A stretch of 64,000 nucleotides of DNA from Enoplolaimus lenunculus (GCA_030248215.1 JASANG010000507.1:1-64000); one strand, 5' to 3'; counted from the stretch's first letter, positions 1 through 12,095 are shown. Made by a program: numbers and translations. Notes: generated by a model not told the origin, from the letters alone.

Positions 1-420
1 CAGAGCACACTATTTCGGCAGTGTGGATTTAAGCGTGCACGTGATTACAATTATATACAAATACTTCATGATGGAAAAAACCACTGGGTTGTGATGCACG
101 CATCGAATTAAGTTATGTATTTAGCAAACAGCTTAAAAACCAGTAAATAGCACCATTATTCCTGCAACAGATCGAAAAATTATTTAGTAAAAATGACACA
201 CAGGAGTCTCTACCGATGAAACAGTATGACTGTTCCAGCAGCAAGAAGATTATGTGGACTGCGGAGTTTTTGCAATTGCAAACGCTTTTCCATGGGCACT
301 TCGGAAAGATCCAAGCCAGAACGTGTATGATATTTTCTTTAATGCGTGAACATCTCATTAAGTGTCTTCGAATTTGGCAGGTGTTACCGTTTACTGAAAG
401 TACGAAAATTTTCCCAGCTG
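1..420 (+). pseudogene. Ulp1-like cysteine peptidase fragment of a transposon
   Basis: The window opens inside a coding remnant. One stretch (about 50-110) reads YIQILHDGKNHWVV, the His-bearing motif of the Ulp1-like (C48-type) peptidases often carried by eukaryotic DNA transposons. Further on (about 240-310) another stretch reads DYVDCGVFAIANAF, the Cys-bearing motif, followed near 340 by MREHLIKC, typical of the C-terminal helix. The order His motif, then Cys motif, then MR-HL fits the family. The remnant is open on the left (the gene continues outside the window) and is not one continuous frame. It lies upstream of, and on the same strand as, a transposase-like gene, so both probably belonged to one element. 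The domain is recognised from motifs only; the element family is not assigned. Confidence 0.7.
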
Positions 421-1675
421 GGTTAGTTTGATAAAGCCCTATTCACCCGTCCAAGTTTTTGCAGCCTAAACTTGCCCGTGTAAAAGAACTAGTGTGAAAC
501 TTGGCCACAAATCATTTGATTAATTGTAATATTCCTGTGCAAATATTTTCATCTGAGAAATAAAATTTATCCAAGTTGTAGCTGCAAGTTCTCGCTCAAA
601 TACTGGCACTTGTGATAGGCTTAGTATCTGGCAAATATTCTCTAATGTTCACGGGACTCATCAACGTTGGACGAAACTTACGGAACATTTATTTGATTTT
701 TTGTACATGTTTTATAGTGCATATATTTACCATGCTTCAAACCAGACCAGGTGCGGGCAAACTTGAAAGAGCTAAAGATTAATAGAATGGATTTTGTACG
801 TACAATTTGTTTTTGTGACACAAAATTTGAATTTGCAAACTGGAGCTTTAAAGAATGAGCAATACAAAAGATGCTTAAAGATGGGGCTTGTACGTTTATA
901 TATTGCCTCACAGGGGCATCCAGTTTTCTTTGAGAATTGGACATCTCCTCGTTTTTGAGTCATATATCAATGCTGAGAGTGGGGCTTATGCATAAAGACA
1001 ACCTTTCCGCCGTCGGAATCTATAACAATAACCCGACAACTCGTGAACTGACGGCCCAACATGTGTGAATTCCTGGCATACCTGACAAATTGTCGCCTTC
1101 ACAGCTCGTAGGCATCGACTTAGCGCTTTCTTTATACTTATACCATTTTTACGGCCCTGTTCTTTCACAGTGGCCCAAGTTATCAATCGGCGACTTGTAT
1201 AGTGATGCCTATCGTCCCTAAAGTTTAATTATTGGCCTATGTTATATTTTGTGTGCGAATTTTCATGACTGTACTCTGTTCAATAAAAATGAATATAAAA
1301 TTTTACAGAACGAAGCCGAATTTTGCGACATGACAGAGCACTTGCTGGTTATAATGTTACAGTTGGAAAAACAGTATGCATTTTTAATTTTTATTACTAG
1401 TATAGCAGAATATTGTTTTAGCGTTCTTGTTTTTCGGTGTTCTGCGTCTTTTGTTTATTTTATATGCTTAATTTAAATGTCCGTTCAAGGCTGCAAGCTT
1501 GACGTTTTGTTCAATACAAGTGCTCCGCAAAATTTTAATACGGTTGAAATAAAATTCAAAACCGATCTTCGAATGACATTTTTGGCTTTAAATAAAACAC
1601 GCTTGGCCATCGGCGCAGGCCACGCTTTGGGATAAAAAAACTTGCTGATATTATATTTTGTACTTTTGGACCGAA
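421..1675. other. No gene supported
   Basis: Spacer between the peptidase remnant and the first hAT-like MITE. A minus-strand ORF of 66 codons at 986-1186, rich in Cys, Lys and Arg, is the only mildly coding-like stretch. I could not link it to any family, and it may be part of the same decayed element. Confidence 0.4.
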
Positions 1676-1862
1676 GGCTAGTGTAAAGAACAGGGGCGGA
1701 AGCATATTCCTAAACCTTAAGTCTAAGCCTAAGCGTAGGCGTAAAGCATATTCCTAAGCTTAAGCCTGAAAGCTTAAGCCAAGGAAAAAATACTTTAAAC
1801 CGTAAGCTTACTCTGTTGCAGTCCCACAGAACAGCGTTCTGCCTCTGATCTTTACATGGGCC
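1676..1862. mobile_element. hAT-like MITE, family 1 (TTAGGC core)
   Basis: Inverted ends beginning GGCTAGTGTAAAGAACAGGGGCGG on one side pair with ...CTGATCTTTACATGGGCC on the other. The flanking 8 bp match at 7 of 8 positions (ggaccgaa at 1668-1675, agaccgaa at 1863-1870), the target duplication expected of hAT. The core holds CCTAAG/TTAGGC-type repeats. It sits between the peptidase remnant and the transposase-like gene and was probably inserted into the older element. Confidence 0.8.
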
Positions 1863-2030
1863 AGACCGAATACGGTATATAAAATCCCCCACACTTGCAA
1901 CTATAGCTTTTTAACATAAGGCTATAAAGCACTGTTAAAAGACTTCCGTATCTTGCCATTTCAGATACGGAATTGATTATCTAAGACACTGCTTTCTAAC
2001 AAACGCTGACGAATTGAAGGCAGATTTCAA

Positions 2031-5000
2031 TTGGATGAATGTTTCTTGTACCGTGAAATCCGGACATTCATTGTGCAACCTTCTAAAAAACGATATGAAA
2101 CCATTGTTTGTGGAAATTACATTCTACAAAATCCAGGTTGCACGGTCCAGGATGTTTTTAACAAGTGCCGCCCTAAGGTTTACTTTCGCAACCGTGACGC
2201 AACAAGATATCTGCTAAATGGATTGCCAATTGCTGTGTTTTATGAAAAACACTTAAACGTTCATTTAGTTGCGCCCATATCTGACATAAAACAGTCAGTT
2301 GTAACAATTCGGTCCAAGGTTTCGGAAATTCAATCAACAAAAATAGCATCTAAGTTCAAAGAAATCCCGGTTGAATTTCTGCATAAATTGTGTAAATTAG
2401 TTCCTCAGCGACAGCGTTGTGTCATAAAATATGCGGCCATGAGTTCACGAAATTTGACTACCCGCGAGTTTAGAGAAGTTGGTATTTATAGAACTGCAGC
2501 TATAGAAGCTAGCATTATGTCTGAGATAAAAAAAATGGAAACATTAAGAAATGAATATAACAAAGTTGTCGAGACTCAAACTATACCTATCTTGAGTCAG
2601 GATCGTTTAATTCGTTATATTGACGAGCAGGTTGAATACGTTGCTTCAGGTGGCTTGCTTAACTGCTTGATTAACATGCCACAGCAAGCGTTAGTTAGAG
2701 CAAATTCTCTTTCGAATGATTTAGTTAGCTCACTTGAAGACTGTGAAATTCAATTGCTTTGCAATATTGCAAAGATTACTCCCAATTTTTGGACAAAAGT
2801 GTTTGAAATACTTGACAATGACGACTCTGTTATTGGCGATATTGTCTGTCTTGTATATGATTTTGCGTTAACACAAGATGCTAAAGTTGCAAATGCTGTA
2901 GTTAAACAGGCACGTAATGTGTTTTCGATGCGTAAACTCGATTGTGTTCCTGACAGTAAGGCGATGACGAAAAAAATAGCAAGTATTTATTCAAACTCAA
3001 ACGTATTACGTCAAGCAACTGTAAAATTGCGACTGCTGAATAATAAGTTACAGCCGTGCGAGGTAAATCGTGCTAGAGAGTTTGTACACTTCGCAAATTC
3101 TCTAAAACGCATAACTAATTTTCGAGCCCACGATTTGAATCAAATTGAAACCAAATTGGACGCGTCCGATCGTCTTGCGATGCGTATAGTAATGATGCAG
3201 CTGTTTACGTATGCGGCGAAGCACCAGATTAACATCCCAAAGCCTATAAAACAGTTTGCGCACAGTCTCGGCTATCCGGAGCCTGTTCTACACAGTATGT
3301 TTGACGGGAATGTTTCAAATACGCAACTGCAATTACTTTTACGGGACGGAAGCGGAGATTGTTTGCGCAGCGCAGCTGAAAAGTTGCAAAAGGTTACTGT
3401 CCGTTATATAAAAAGGCAAAAGATAGCAACTTTCCACATGCTTCAGCGACAGAAGTTTATTCGTCCTAACGCGCAACCGAGATACCTGACTAGATTTCCT
3501 GGAATCGGAAAAGTTATAGAACATTACGTTAGGGCAAACAATACAGGAGCAGACAGTTACCGTAGGGATGGCGCTTTAGTTGTAAACTACAAAAGACGTA
3601 TGGGAGGTCCATTTACGCGTAAAGTTACGTTCAAAAACATACAGAAATATCTTCATTGGTTTTACTATCCCAAGAAAATTTCATTGAGCACAATATTTTA
3701 TTTGTGCTACCAGCGAAATAAACTTCGACATGTAATGCACCGGCATTATAACGAAGTAGACTTAAGATTTCGTCGTAGCCGTCGCGCATTTACCGTGAAA
3801 CCGTCAGTCGATAAGTACCTTAATAACGCCTGGTATCAGATAAAAGATTATGTGGAGTCTAAATGTGAATCAGCCATTCAAATAGCAATGGATGACGCAG
3901 CGGCAATTCGTACTGACACTCTCACAACGCATAATCAGCATCCTGTACTAGCACTGAAGGGTGAAGAACATCTCACAACTCGAGTAGATTATCAGAATCA
4001 GTTTCCGTCTGGACTTCAAGTGTCTAGTTATTTAATTCCTGAAACAAAAGCTTCCCCGCAGAAAGTTGTCTGCGTTGTTAAACCTCGGGGATTATTTGAG
4101 AAGAGCGCGTGTCAGCATCATGCTGACAATAATGTTGTCGAAGAAATTGCAATAGAAAATCCTGATAAATTTTCTGTTTGGTTATATCGCCGCGATGGCG
4201 GCCCCTGTGAAGCGCCTAATAAAATCGAAGTGAATTTTTATTAGCCCTTGACCATTTGCGCAAAAAGCACGTATTAACAATCCTAACCACTCGCTACCCT
4301 GGCGGGTCGTTTAGAAATGACGTGGAACGCGTTAACGGTGTGCTTAAACAAGCGGAAGCCCAATATTTTATGTTATCGCATAGCTTAGAACGTAATCATT
4401 ATTTGCACACCAAGGCTGGACAATCATTGCTTAAAGCGAATAGCTACGTTGCGGCGAAACAATACATGAATCATGTACGGGGTACGCGTTATGGTAAAAC
4501 TGAAATACAATTCATCTATGGTAACCAGCCAAAAATTAAGCGCAGCATTCTCAGATGTTTTTTAGTAGGAACAAAAAAACAGAAAAGAGATATGTCGGTG
4601 CGCTATCCAAACACTTGGAAACTACTTTCCATTGTAAGCGAGGTACAACAAACGCATGAAATACATTCGCTTGACAATAAGTACTTCTATGGTTTACGCC
4701 TTTGTTGTGGAACGAACACGCGTTGTCCGCATCCGTTGTGTCAAAAATATCGTTTATCTGACACCTACCGCAATAAAATGTAAGTTTTTAATCCACGGAC
4801 CGCACATTAATCTGCCTAAAACGGCCAATGCTAAACATTTAAAAAGGCGCTTTAAAAACATAAGCATTACTCAATCAATAGCGAAACCTCAATAGGATAT
4901 CACTAGACTAAAGCTTAAAGCATAGAGCGTAAAGAATAGCAAGCTACAGGATGCAACCTATCAAATGACTTTGGCTTAGGCTTAGGCTCAGCAGGAATAG

Positions 5001-5942
5001 GCTTAATAGGTCTTGGCTCAGCAGGAATAGGTTAATAGGTCTTGGCTCAGCAGGAATAGGCTTAAGTCTGGTCTCACACTATAAAGCGTAGTATTCTCAG
5101 GTTTAGGCTTTGGTTTAGGTTCGTTGTATTTGGGGGACTTTGTGCAAAACTATTAAACAAGTACCATTCAGTGATATGTTTGTAACGTTAGAACAATTTG
5201 TTTTTAAAGCTTTATAAAATCTTTTTCTAGACAACGGATAGCGGTTTTAAATGTTAAAAGTTTATATGTTCAAGATCATTTATCCCTTATTTTGTTTCTT
5301 TATAGCTAAGATATGCAGTGGTATGCCGGTGGGCCTCATATTTTCAAACAAATATGGCCTGTGCCCTCTGATCATCCTGCCTGGGGCTCACAATGCCAAG
5401 ACTGCAAGGGACCATGTAGAGGCCATTTTTTACCGCGTAAGTTTGAACTCATTGCAACCAAGGGCCTATACCAATCATTGCCTATTGCACCCATTATTCC
5501 TGAAGGGTTTTCATATTTAGTCTGCAATTTGTACACTCGACTTTTATGCCTTTTGGTTATACCTCGGTATAGATCGTTTCAAAAATCTTTAAAAACACAC
5601 TGTACCGAATTGAAATCCTAGCTCACGTACCATACAAAAACGTTGGAAATGTTTGGAACTATGCCGAACTATACATATGCTTCACATCCAAACCTGTTGT
5701 TTTTCAAATTCCGTATGTTTTTAGCTGATGAAGCGATTGCCGCTGCGATGCAAAATGATAAATTGGAAATGCGTGTTTACCCGTCGGTTCTTATTAAAAA
5801 ACACTTTGATAACACAGTTTCTCAAAAGCCCCAGCGGCACCCTTACGTTGGTTCGGAGGAACTAGCAAAAAGATGCCGCCTTACTGTTGCTGAAACGAGG
5901 AATGAATTGGACAGAATGCATGCCATATATTTGAAAAGTTAG
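2031..5942 (+). pseudogene. DDE transposase-like gene, broken
   Basis: The longest block (2031-4244, 737 codons) is followed by 4256-4783, 5313-5621 and 5643-5942 on the same strand, which look like later parts of one gene. The first block is basic. It has a GADSYRRDGALVVNYKRRMGG segment followed by KVTFKNIQKYL and LCYQRNK, a pattern I associate with large uncharacterised transposase-like proteins of invertebrates. Acidic residues compatible with a DDE core are seen in YRRDGGP and NDVERVNGVL. The later parts carry QWYAGGPHIF with a Cys-rich CQDCKGPCRGHF zinc-binding-like segment, then a short helical C-terminus (LAKRCRLTVAETRNELDRM). The reading frame is broken in a few places, and part of this may be introns. 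Superfamily unassigned; a polinton-type or KDZ-type relationship cannot be excluded. Confidence 0.55.
4978..5062. repeat. Three-copy ~31-bp tandem repeat
   Basis: The motif cttggctcagcaggaatagg recurs three times at close spacing, next to TTAGGC-like runs (4970-5115). It is probably a decayed family 1 hAT-like MITE. It lies between two parts of the transposase-like gene. Confidence 0.6.
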
Positions 5943-6195
5943 TGCCTTATAAAATTTTTATATATAACATTTTTTAATTGTCATTTCCCAGCTCGGATAA
6001 ATAACGGATAAATAAAAAATCAACATTATCTATTTTTTATTATGACAAAAACAGCATTTATTCTGCAACTGATCGGTTAAAACGACAGAAAGATAGAAAT
6101 ACATGAATCTGGACACTCATTTCATATATAGGTGAACTTTATTGAAAAAAGGTGCATAGTGTACATCGTTTAACTGTTTAATGTGCTTATTGTTT

Positions 6196-6385
6196 TGGCC
6201 ACCAATGTATAGAACAGGGCCGGAACAGTAGTATAAGCATATCCCTGAGTGTAAGCCCAAGCCTAAACCTAAGCCTAAGCGTAAGATTGAGCACATACCT
6301 AAGCCTAATCGAAAAAAAATAGTCTAAAAGCATAAGCTTTTACAGTCTCGCCGGACAACGTTCGGGTCCCGTTCGATACATGGCC
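6196..6385. mobile_element. hAT-like MITE, family 1 (TTAGGC core)
   Basis: The ends are TGGCCACCAATGTATAGAACAG and ...GTTCGATACATGGCC. An exact 8-bp duplication tattgttt flanks it (6188-6195 and 6386-6393). The centre carries CCTAAGCCTAAG runs. Confidence 0.8.
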
Positions 6386-6668
6386 TATTGTTTTTAAAGG
6401 ACGTCGAAATGCAAGTATCGCAGTCGCCAGTAAAAAGGTTCGCTCTGAAGCAAAAGTGGGAGCCGTCAATAAAAAGGTTCGCACTGAAGCAAAAGTGGCA
6501 AAAGAAACCAAATCGAAAAAAACACACGCATACTGATGAAGAATGTGGTGATGACTGGCATACTGATCACGATGATTCGGACATAATTGACTCCGCATTT
6601 AAAGATATTGCGGAAATTTAGTCAGATATCTCCATTCAAACAATATTGTCAAACATAACGAATCAAAC

Positions 6669-7721
6669 TTGCGAAATACAAAGAATCTGAAAAGTTGTAT
6701 TCGTCAATGCGATGCAAATCTGGAAGAATCATGTGACAGGAGTTATTCGTGGGCTTCAGACATAAACTTAGATAAATCGATCAGCGTTGATCTTCAGTCC
6801 GTACGCGCAAATCTAGAGCCACATTGCAGTGACGTTGTTAATACAAAATTGCAAGCTGAAAATTTGCCCATCGAGCCTAGTGTTGTTGATACTAACCTGG
6901 AGTTATCATATGCTAGTATTAATATTCCCAATGATGCAAACTTGGAAATCTCGTCCTGTCATAACGGTAGAACTCGGGTCGCAAATCAGTTGGCGGATGC
7001 AAATTTAGAAGTTAGCGCAAATTCTGCACAGTCGTGTTCCAACGTTAGTATTAATCAGTTGGCGGATGCAAATTTAGAAGTTAGCGCAAATTCTGCACAG
7101 TCGTGTTCGAACGTTAGTATTAATCAGTTGGCGGATGCCAATTTAGAAGTTAGCGCAAATTCTGCACAGTCGTGTTCCAACGTTAGTATTAATCAGTTGG
7201 CGGATGCAAATTTAGAAGTTAGCGCAAATTCTACACAGTCGTTTAGCAATACCAATTTTAACAGTCCTGTGTGTGCACACCTTGATCAGTTGTGCCGTAG
7301 TTCCTCGATTAACATTGATTTTTTGTACAATGAATTAACTAATGAGTTAATGGATCCAAACCTGGATCAATCGTCAGAGTCTATTCTAAATGCAGACGTG
7401 AAAGAAGTAAATGAAAACTCAGACATAAGCAGTGAACTAGAAGATGTTAACAGTGAACGGCTTTCCAATGATGACAGTCCGTCAGAACAGTCAAACATTG
7501 AAAAGTTTACGCCGGGTGATGAAAACATCTGTCCTGCAAACTGTAGCATTGTTTGTATAGCGGATAAAAACCTGGAGAAGTCGCATACTGAGAAGCATAA
7601 CCTACGCGCTAACAACTTGCTTTCCCAACAATACTATCGTCATTCTAGGAAACGGTGCTTAGCTGCTAGACAGTTATTCAATAGCAGATGCATCTTTCGA
7701 ACAAGAACTTTAAAATTTTAA
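6669..7721 (+). CDS. Repeat-bearing hypothetical protein (mobile-element ORF?)
   Basis: An open frame of 350 codons; no family recognised. It is acidic, rich in Asn, Ser, Asp and Glu, and built around a recurrent DANLE/DTNLE/DPNLD motif. Residues from about 106 to 195 hold four nearly identical 23-residue units (QLADANLEVSANSAQSCSNV plus SIN). Single motif copies occur before and after them, so the whole protein seems to derive from one degenerate repeat. The C-terminal 40 residues become basic (HSRKRCLAARQLFNSR). A second open stretch just upstream in another frame (6388-6621), with two KRFALKQKW copies, could be an earlier exon. It is on the same strand as, and directly downstream of, the transposase-like gene, so it may be an accessory gene of that element. 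The start is uncertain. Confidence 0.45.
   Translation: MRNTKNLKSCIRQCDANLEESCDRSYSWASDINLDKSISVDLQSVRANLEPHCSDVVNTKLQAENLPIEPSVVDTNLELSYASINIPNDANLEISSCHNGRTRVANQLADANLEVSANSAQSCSNVSINQLADANLEVSANSAQSCSNVSINQLADANLEVSANSAQSCSNVSINQLADANLEVSANSTQSFSNTNFNSPVCAHLDQLCRSSSINIDFLYNELTNELMDPNLDQSSESILNADVKEVNENSDISSELEDVNSERLSNDDSPSEQSNIEKFTPGDENICPANCSIVCIADKNLEKSHTEKHNLRANNLLSQQYYRHSRKRCLAARQLFNSRCIFRTRTLKF
6987..7250 (+). repeat. 69-bp coding tandem repeat, four units
   Basis: Units begin with cagttggcggatgc at 6987, 7056, 7125 and 7194, exactly 69 bp apart, so each encodes 23 residues in frame. The units differ at only a few bases, which implies recent expansion or gene conversion, while the flanking single motifs are strongly diverged. 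Confidence 0.9.
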
Positions 7722-7793
7722 TTTATTAAAAGACACTGTTTTTGACTTTTTATGTGTTTATCTGACATCATGAAGTGTATTTAAAAGTAAGCA

Positions 7794-8695
7794 GCTGGAA
7801 TGCATATAATTTCGTAGAAATTGAATGTATATGCCAATTGAATTTAAACAACAAACATGGAAAATTTTGGGTATTTCCTGTACAAAACCGTTTAGCTTTG
7901 AAGGATATTTCTAAAATAGCTTATATTCTCAACTTAAGCAAAAAATTCTGAAACCTACTATAAATGTTTGTTAACATAAAACCTTAAATAGCTTAGATGA
8001 GATGTGTAGCTGCAGATTTAGTTCTTTTATAATCCGAGTGTAAAATCACCTAAAACCTTAAATAGCTTAGAGGAGATGTGTAGCTGCAGATTTAGTTTTT
8101 ATAATCCGAGTGTAAAATCACCTTCAATGCATTAAAATAGCTTAGATGTGTAGCTGCAGATTTTAGTTCTTTTATAACCCGAGTGTAAATCACGTTCACG
8201 CTATACAATAAAAGCATGTGAACACTGACACTCTTGATCGAGTTTTTTATATTTGTTTTATTTTCTTTATAAACAATGTTGAACGACTTTTTCGAAATAC
8301 AACTGCAGAAGTATTGTTTTATTGCGAGCGTACAATCATGTTCACGCCTTACAAAACTTGCACCGATCATAGTTTATTAGTCATGACCGGATTAGACAGA
8401 ATTCCTTAGCATGACCCGCTGTGTATATCACCGGAACCGGGTCATGCTAAGGAATTCTGTCTAATCCGGTCATGGCTAATAAAATATGATCGGTGCAAGT
8501 TTTGTAAGGCGTGAACATGATTCAAGAGTGTCAGTGTTCACATGCGAATTTTTTCCTTAAGTTGAGAATATAAGCTATTTTAGAAATATCCTTCAAAGCT
8601 AAACGGTTTTGTACAGGAAATACCCAAAATTTTCCATGTTTGTTGTTTAAATTCAATTGGCATATACATTCAATTTCTACGAAAGTATGCATTCA
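7794..8695. repeat. Large imperfect inverted repeat (fold-back)
   Basis: Segments on the left (about 7794-7946, 8222-8250, 8330-8418) recur in reverse complement on the right (about 8438-8525, 8529-8550, 8556-8695). They fold around a loop of only about 19 nt (8419-8437). The innermost arm around atgacccg/cgggtcat is nearly perfect for about 90 bp. The left arm is longer because it contains a ~72-bp tandem repeat missing from the right arm. It ends about 60 bp before the 16-kb element. It is probably a fold-back transposon; no target duplication was found. Confidence 0.75.
7984..8195. repeat. ~72-bp tandem repeat, three units
   Basis: The motif gatgtgtagctgcag recurs at about 8001, 8075 and 8145. 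Each copy is followed by a similar tttagtt...ataatccgagtgtaaaatcac segment. The repeat lies only in the left arm of the surrounding fold-back. Confidence 0.8.
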
Positions 8696-8756
8696 AGTTG
8701 CTAGAGGTTTACTGTAAAAGAAAATGTATTACAATATTTAAAAAATGAAATTTCCG

Positions 8757-11644
8757 GTTTACTACCTCCCTAAATTTTGTTTCTACCATTTCAATAACGA
8801 GATGTCATTTGAAAGGCGATTGACTAGAATTGGCGTAAGTTATTGCTTTGACTAGAAATTGTAAGACTAGAGTACAGGAATTTCTCCTCTGTTTCCTTCC
8901 GACGGGTATTCAAATTCTGACCAGCTGAAACAGATTGCACATCCTAACGATTAGATTCGCGTGACTAGCAGGATATTTGCACAGTACTGACATCCCCACT
9001 GGATAGTTGAATTGCTCAGAGATTTGCTGTAATTGGAAACGGATCTAAGCGGCCTATGAAAATTAAGGAAGCAAAGAAGGGGTTGTTTCAGACGTTGCAC
9101 TCCGTACAGGGTTAGGTGGTCAAAATTTTTGCGATTTCCGAGTCTTGTAAGAGCAGTTTGACCCTTACTTTTTACTCAGGCTTAACTTCCCCCTGGAAAG
9201 CTGAACCCTGTTCCCCCTTGCCCACCGAATAGAGTTAATTGATAGCACAACACAAATTGAATATGTAAACTCATACGTCGCAAAGCCATTGATAGCATAG
9301 ACGTTACAGATCGTTGGGTTGAGAGTAGGAAGAGGGGTTGCAGGGTCCGAGCAGCAAATAATGACTAGGTATGGTTGTTTGGGTTATCGGACCGTCGCAA
9401 CGTCGCTAGTGTACTGTCGGTCAAAACGTATACTCATTCCCACGCCCCGCTCTTGACGCAGACCCCTCAACCGGAAATACTGAATGGAAGTCCAACTGAA
9501 CGTGTACACTATAGCAAGAAGGAAATTGTACACCGGTGCGAGAGTTTCGTTATAGGAAAAAAAAAAAGGGGGATGGATCCTGCAGTTTGTTTCCCCAGCC
9601 TCCTCCGAATGTTTCCTGTTTCGACACCGTGAAGAGCTCTGAGTTGGGCCCCAGTAAAAGCTAATTGGACGGCGGCCCCGCAAACAAATACCCGTGCCTC
9701 CCTTGCTCCGTAGAATAACTCAGTAACACGTGAAACATTTCCAACTGCATATTAAGTTTGCGCTGTTAGTATGGGGTGCATGGGCGGTCAGTTTCAAAGC
9801 ACCAAACTGCATAAACTGCAGTGGTTGCCGGCAAATTTGACGAAGGAGTTTCAGCACGGAGGAAACGCGATACGCGTCTTAAGGGGAGAGAAGAAAGATT
9901 ACGGGTAGTTTGAAATTTCAAATTTTCGAATTTTAAGTTAAGCAACGCCTCGCCTCAGCCTAAGGGTGGTAGACAGTTTAGGATCGGGGGTAGTTTGTTT
10001 TTGGGGTTTAGGATATGCAAAGGGGGTAGGCAAAGTTATACTTTTCGCAGGCTTAACAGGATTTTTTGGAGGTAATCAAGTAGAGCGATGGTCATCTGTC
10101 TTTTAGGACAACTGGGTTTTAGGGTTCGAGGTCCGTTGATTTTTGAATTTTTAGATGCGGAGCTGGCGTTTTTGGGTTCGGCATACCGGGTTGGCCGAGT
10201 AAGCCGTCCCGGCTGCCGTTTTAGGTCGAAAACCAGGATCTTGCGAAAATTCTGAATTTTATGACACTGAAACTTTGGAAATTTCCTTTCATTTTTGGGT
10301 TTCCTGGGATTCTAAATTTAGTACCTGTCGTCTTGGCCTTCTGTTTTGGCCGAGAAAGCCACTCCGAACCTGCACAGTGAGTGAACGTCTAAAATTAGCG
10401 GGAATGTAGGTTATGAGTATTGGTCGCGAATTGGGTTTTCAGGAAATTTTGATTGTAATTTTATGGAATATAGCATGTAGGCTGGCATTAGGCAATTTCC
10501 CTGCACTGTGTCGACTAAGAAAATCACCCCAATTATAGCCCGCAATGCGGTAGTCAAAAGTTATAAACATTTTAAAACTTCGAGATTTTGTGTGTGTGTC
10601 CGGAGGCCCGGCTCCGAAAAATGCAATTTTCACTTTTCCGGAATCGGATGTTAAAATTAGTACCATTCGACTCAGCTCGCTGAGCTGATCAAGAAAACCA
10701 CCCCGATCCTTATTCGGAAACCAATAGTTTGAAAGTTATGGGCCCCTGAAGTTTTCGGGATTTAACGTGTACACGCTTTACGGATCCCGGGTCCAAAAAT
10801 GCAATTTTCACTTTTCCGGGATCGGGTGCTAAATTTGGTATCAATCGATTCAGCTCGTCGAGCTGGTTAAGAAAACCACCCCTAACCCTGCTCGCAAACT
10901 AGTACTTAAGGAGTTATGGTCAATCAAAGGTTTCAAAGATTTTGTGTATGTACACTTTTACGGATCGGATCCTGAAAAACGCTATTTTCACTTTTTCACG
11001 ATCCACCCTAAACATGGGTACCGTTCGATTCCGCGCATCGCGCTGAATAAGAAAACCACCCCAAACAGGGTTCGCAAATCAAAACTTAAAAAGTTACGAT
11101 CATTTGAAAATCTTTTATAATTTACGTGTACACACAAATTACGGATCCGGTCCTGAAAACGCGATTTCAACTTTTTCGAGCTATTGGGTTAGAATAGGTA
11201 TCGTTCGATTCGGCCTGACGAGTAGAGCAAGAAAACCACCCCAAACATTACCCGCAAACCCATAGTTAAAAAGTTATGGCCAAACGGAAATTTCAAAATT
11301 TAGTGTGCACACGCTTTACGGATACGGCTCCGAAAAATGCAATTTCCACTTTTTTCGGAGTACAATGTAAAATCTGGTACCATTCGATTCCCCACATTCT
11401 GTTGAGCAAGAAAACTATCCCGAACAGGGTTCGAAAGCATATTTCAAAAGTTGTGGCCTGTGGAAGTTTCGGCATTTCGCATGCATACGTTTAGGGGGGT
11501 TAGACTTAGATGTGCGATTATCATTTCTTTTGGTTCTTAGGCCAGCCCACAACGCCAGCAAAGGCTCTCGTTAACTTATTTTGTTAATGAGGGGAAGGTT
11601 CAGCAAAAGCACGTTAGTCGGTATAGGTAGCTTAAGCGAAAGCA
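8757..11644. repeat. Left 2.9-kb direct repeat of the 16-kb element
   Basis: This matches 22000-24885 along its whole length with only scattered substitutions and short indels. It is less AT-rich than the flanks. The distal third (about 10480-11500) is made of ~178-bp subrepeats. There is no long ORF. It lacks the TG...CA borders typical of LTRs, though it does end in CA. Confidence 0.95.
10480..11500. repeat. ~178-bp tandem subrepeats, left copy
   Basis: The motif aagaaaaccacccc recurs at about 10518, 10692, 10870, 11048, 11229 and 11408 (spacing 174-181 bp). Each copy is followed about 90 bp later by a cggat.c.g..cc.aaaa.gc block and then ttt(t)cactttt. Units are diverged by perhaps 20-30%, so the array is far older than the split between the two terminal repeats. 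Confidence 0.9.
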
Positions 11645-12095
11645 TCTAGGGTCTTGTATTTTCCTGTACCTTTGTGTCATTAGTATCCGTATGCGGTTTT
11701 AAGTATTTTTGAGCTCATTTATTTTTGTTTTGTTGTTCAATCTTGTATGATTTCTGTTTGTATCTTGTGTCACCCCTCATTTTTTCTGTCGCGCTTTGAT
11801 TTTTACAGATGTCGCACACCCTTGCATTCTGCTCCTAAGTCTTGCAATGTAAATTTCTACTTTGTTTGAAGTGCGCGTATAATTGAAATTAGTAGACTTT
11901 AGGAGGTAGTAGGGGAAGGCCCTACAACAAGAGCTGCACGTGCTGGTTATGGTTTAAGGGGAAATGCGGTAAAAAAATTCTGTCATAACCCATTTCGTCC
12001 TTCTACCGTGTCGCCTTCTTGTGCCCTGACCTGGATGGGGGTAACCCTGTTAGCCCCCACACAACTCTCCGTTCGTAAATTTATGCGGTAAATTT
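11645..12095. other. Element interior, no gene seen
   Basis: Follows the left direct repeat. It begins tctagggtcttg, which does not look like a tRNA-primer binding site. No ORF or repeat stands out. Confidence 0.5.

Noticed and set aside
9375-9683. ORFs in the long direct repeat (also at 22618-22869)
   Set aside because: Short, differ in length between the two copies, and have no motif.
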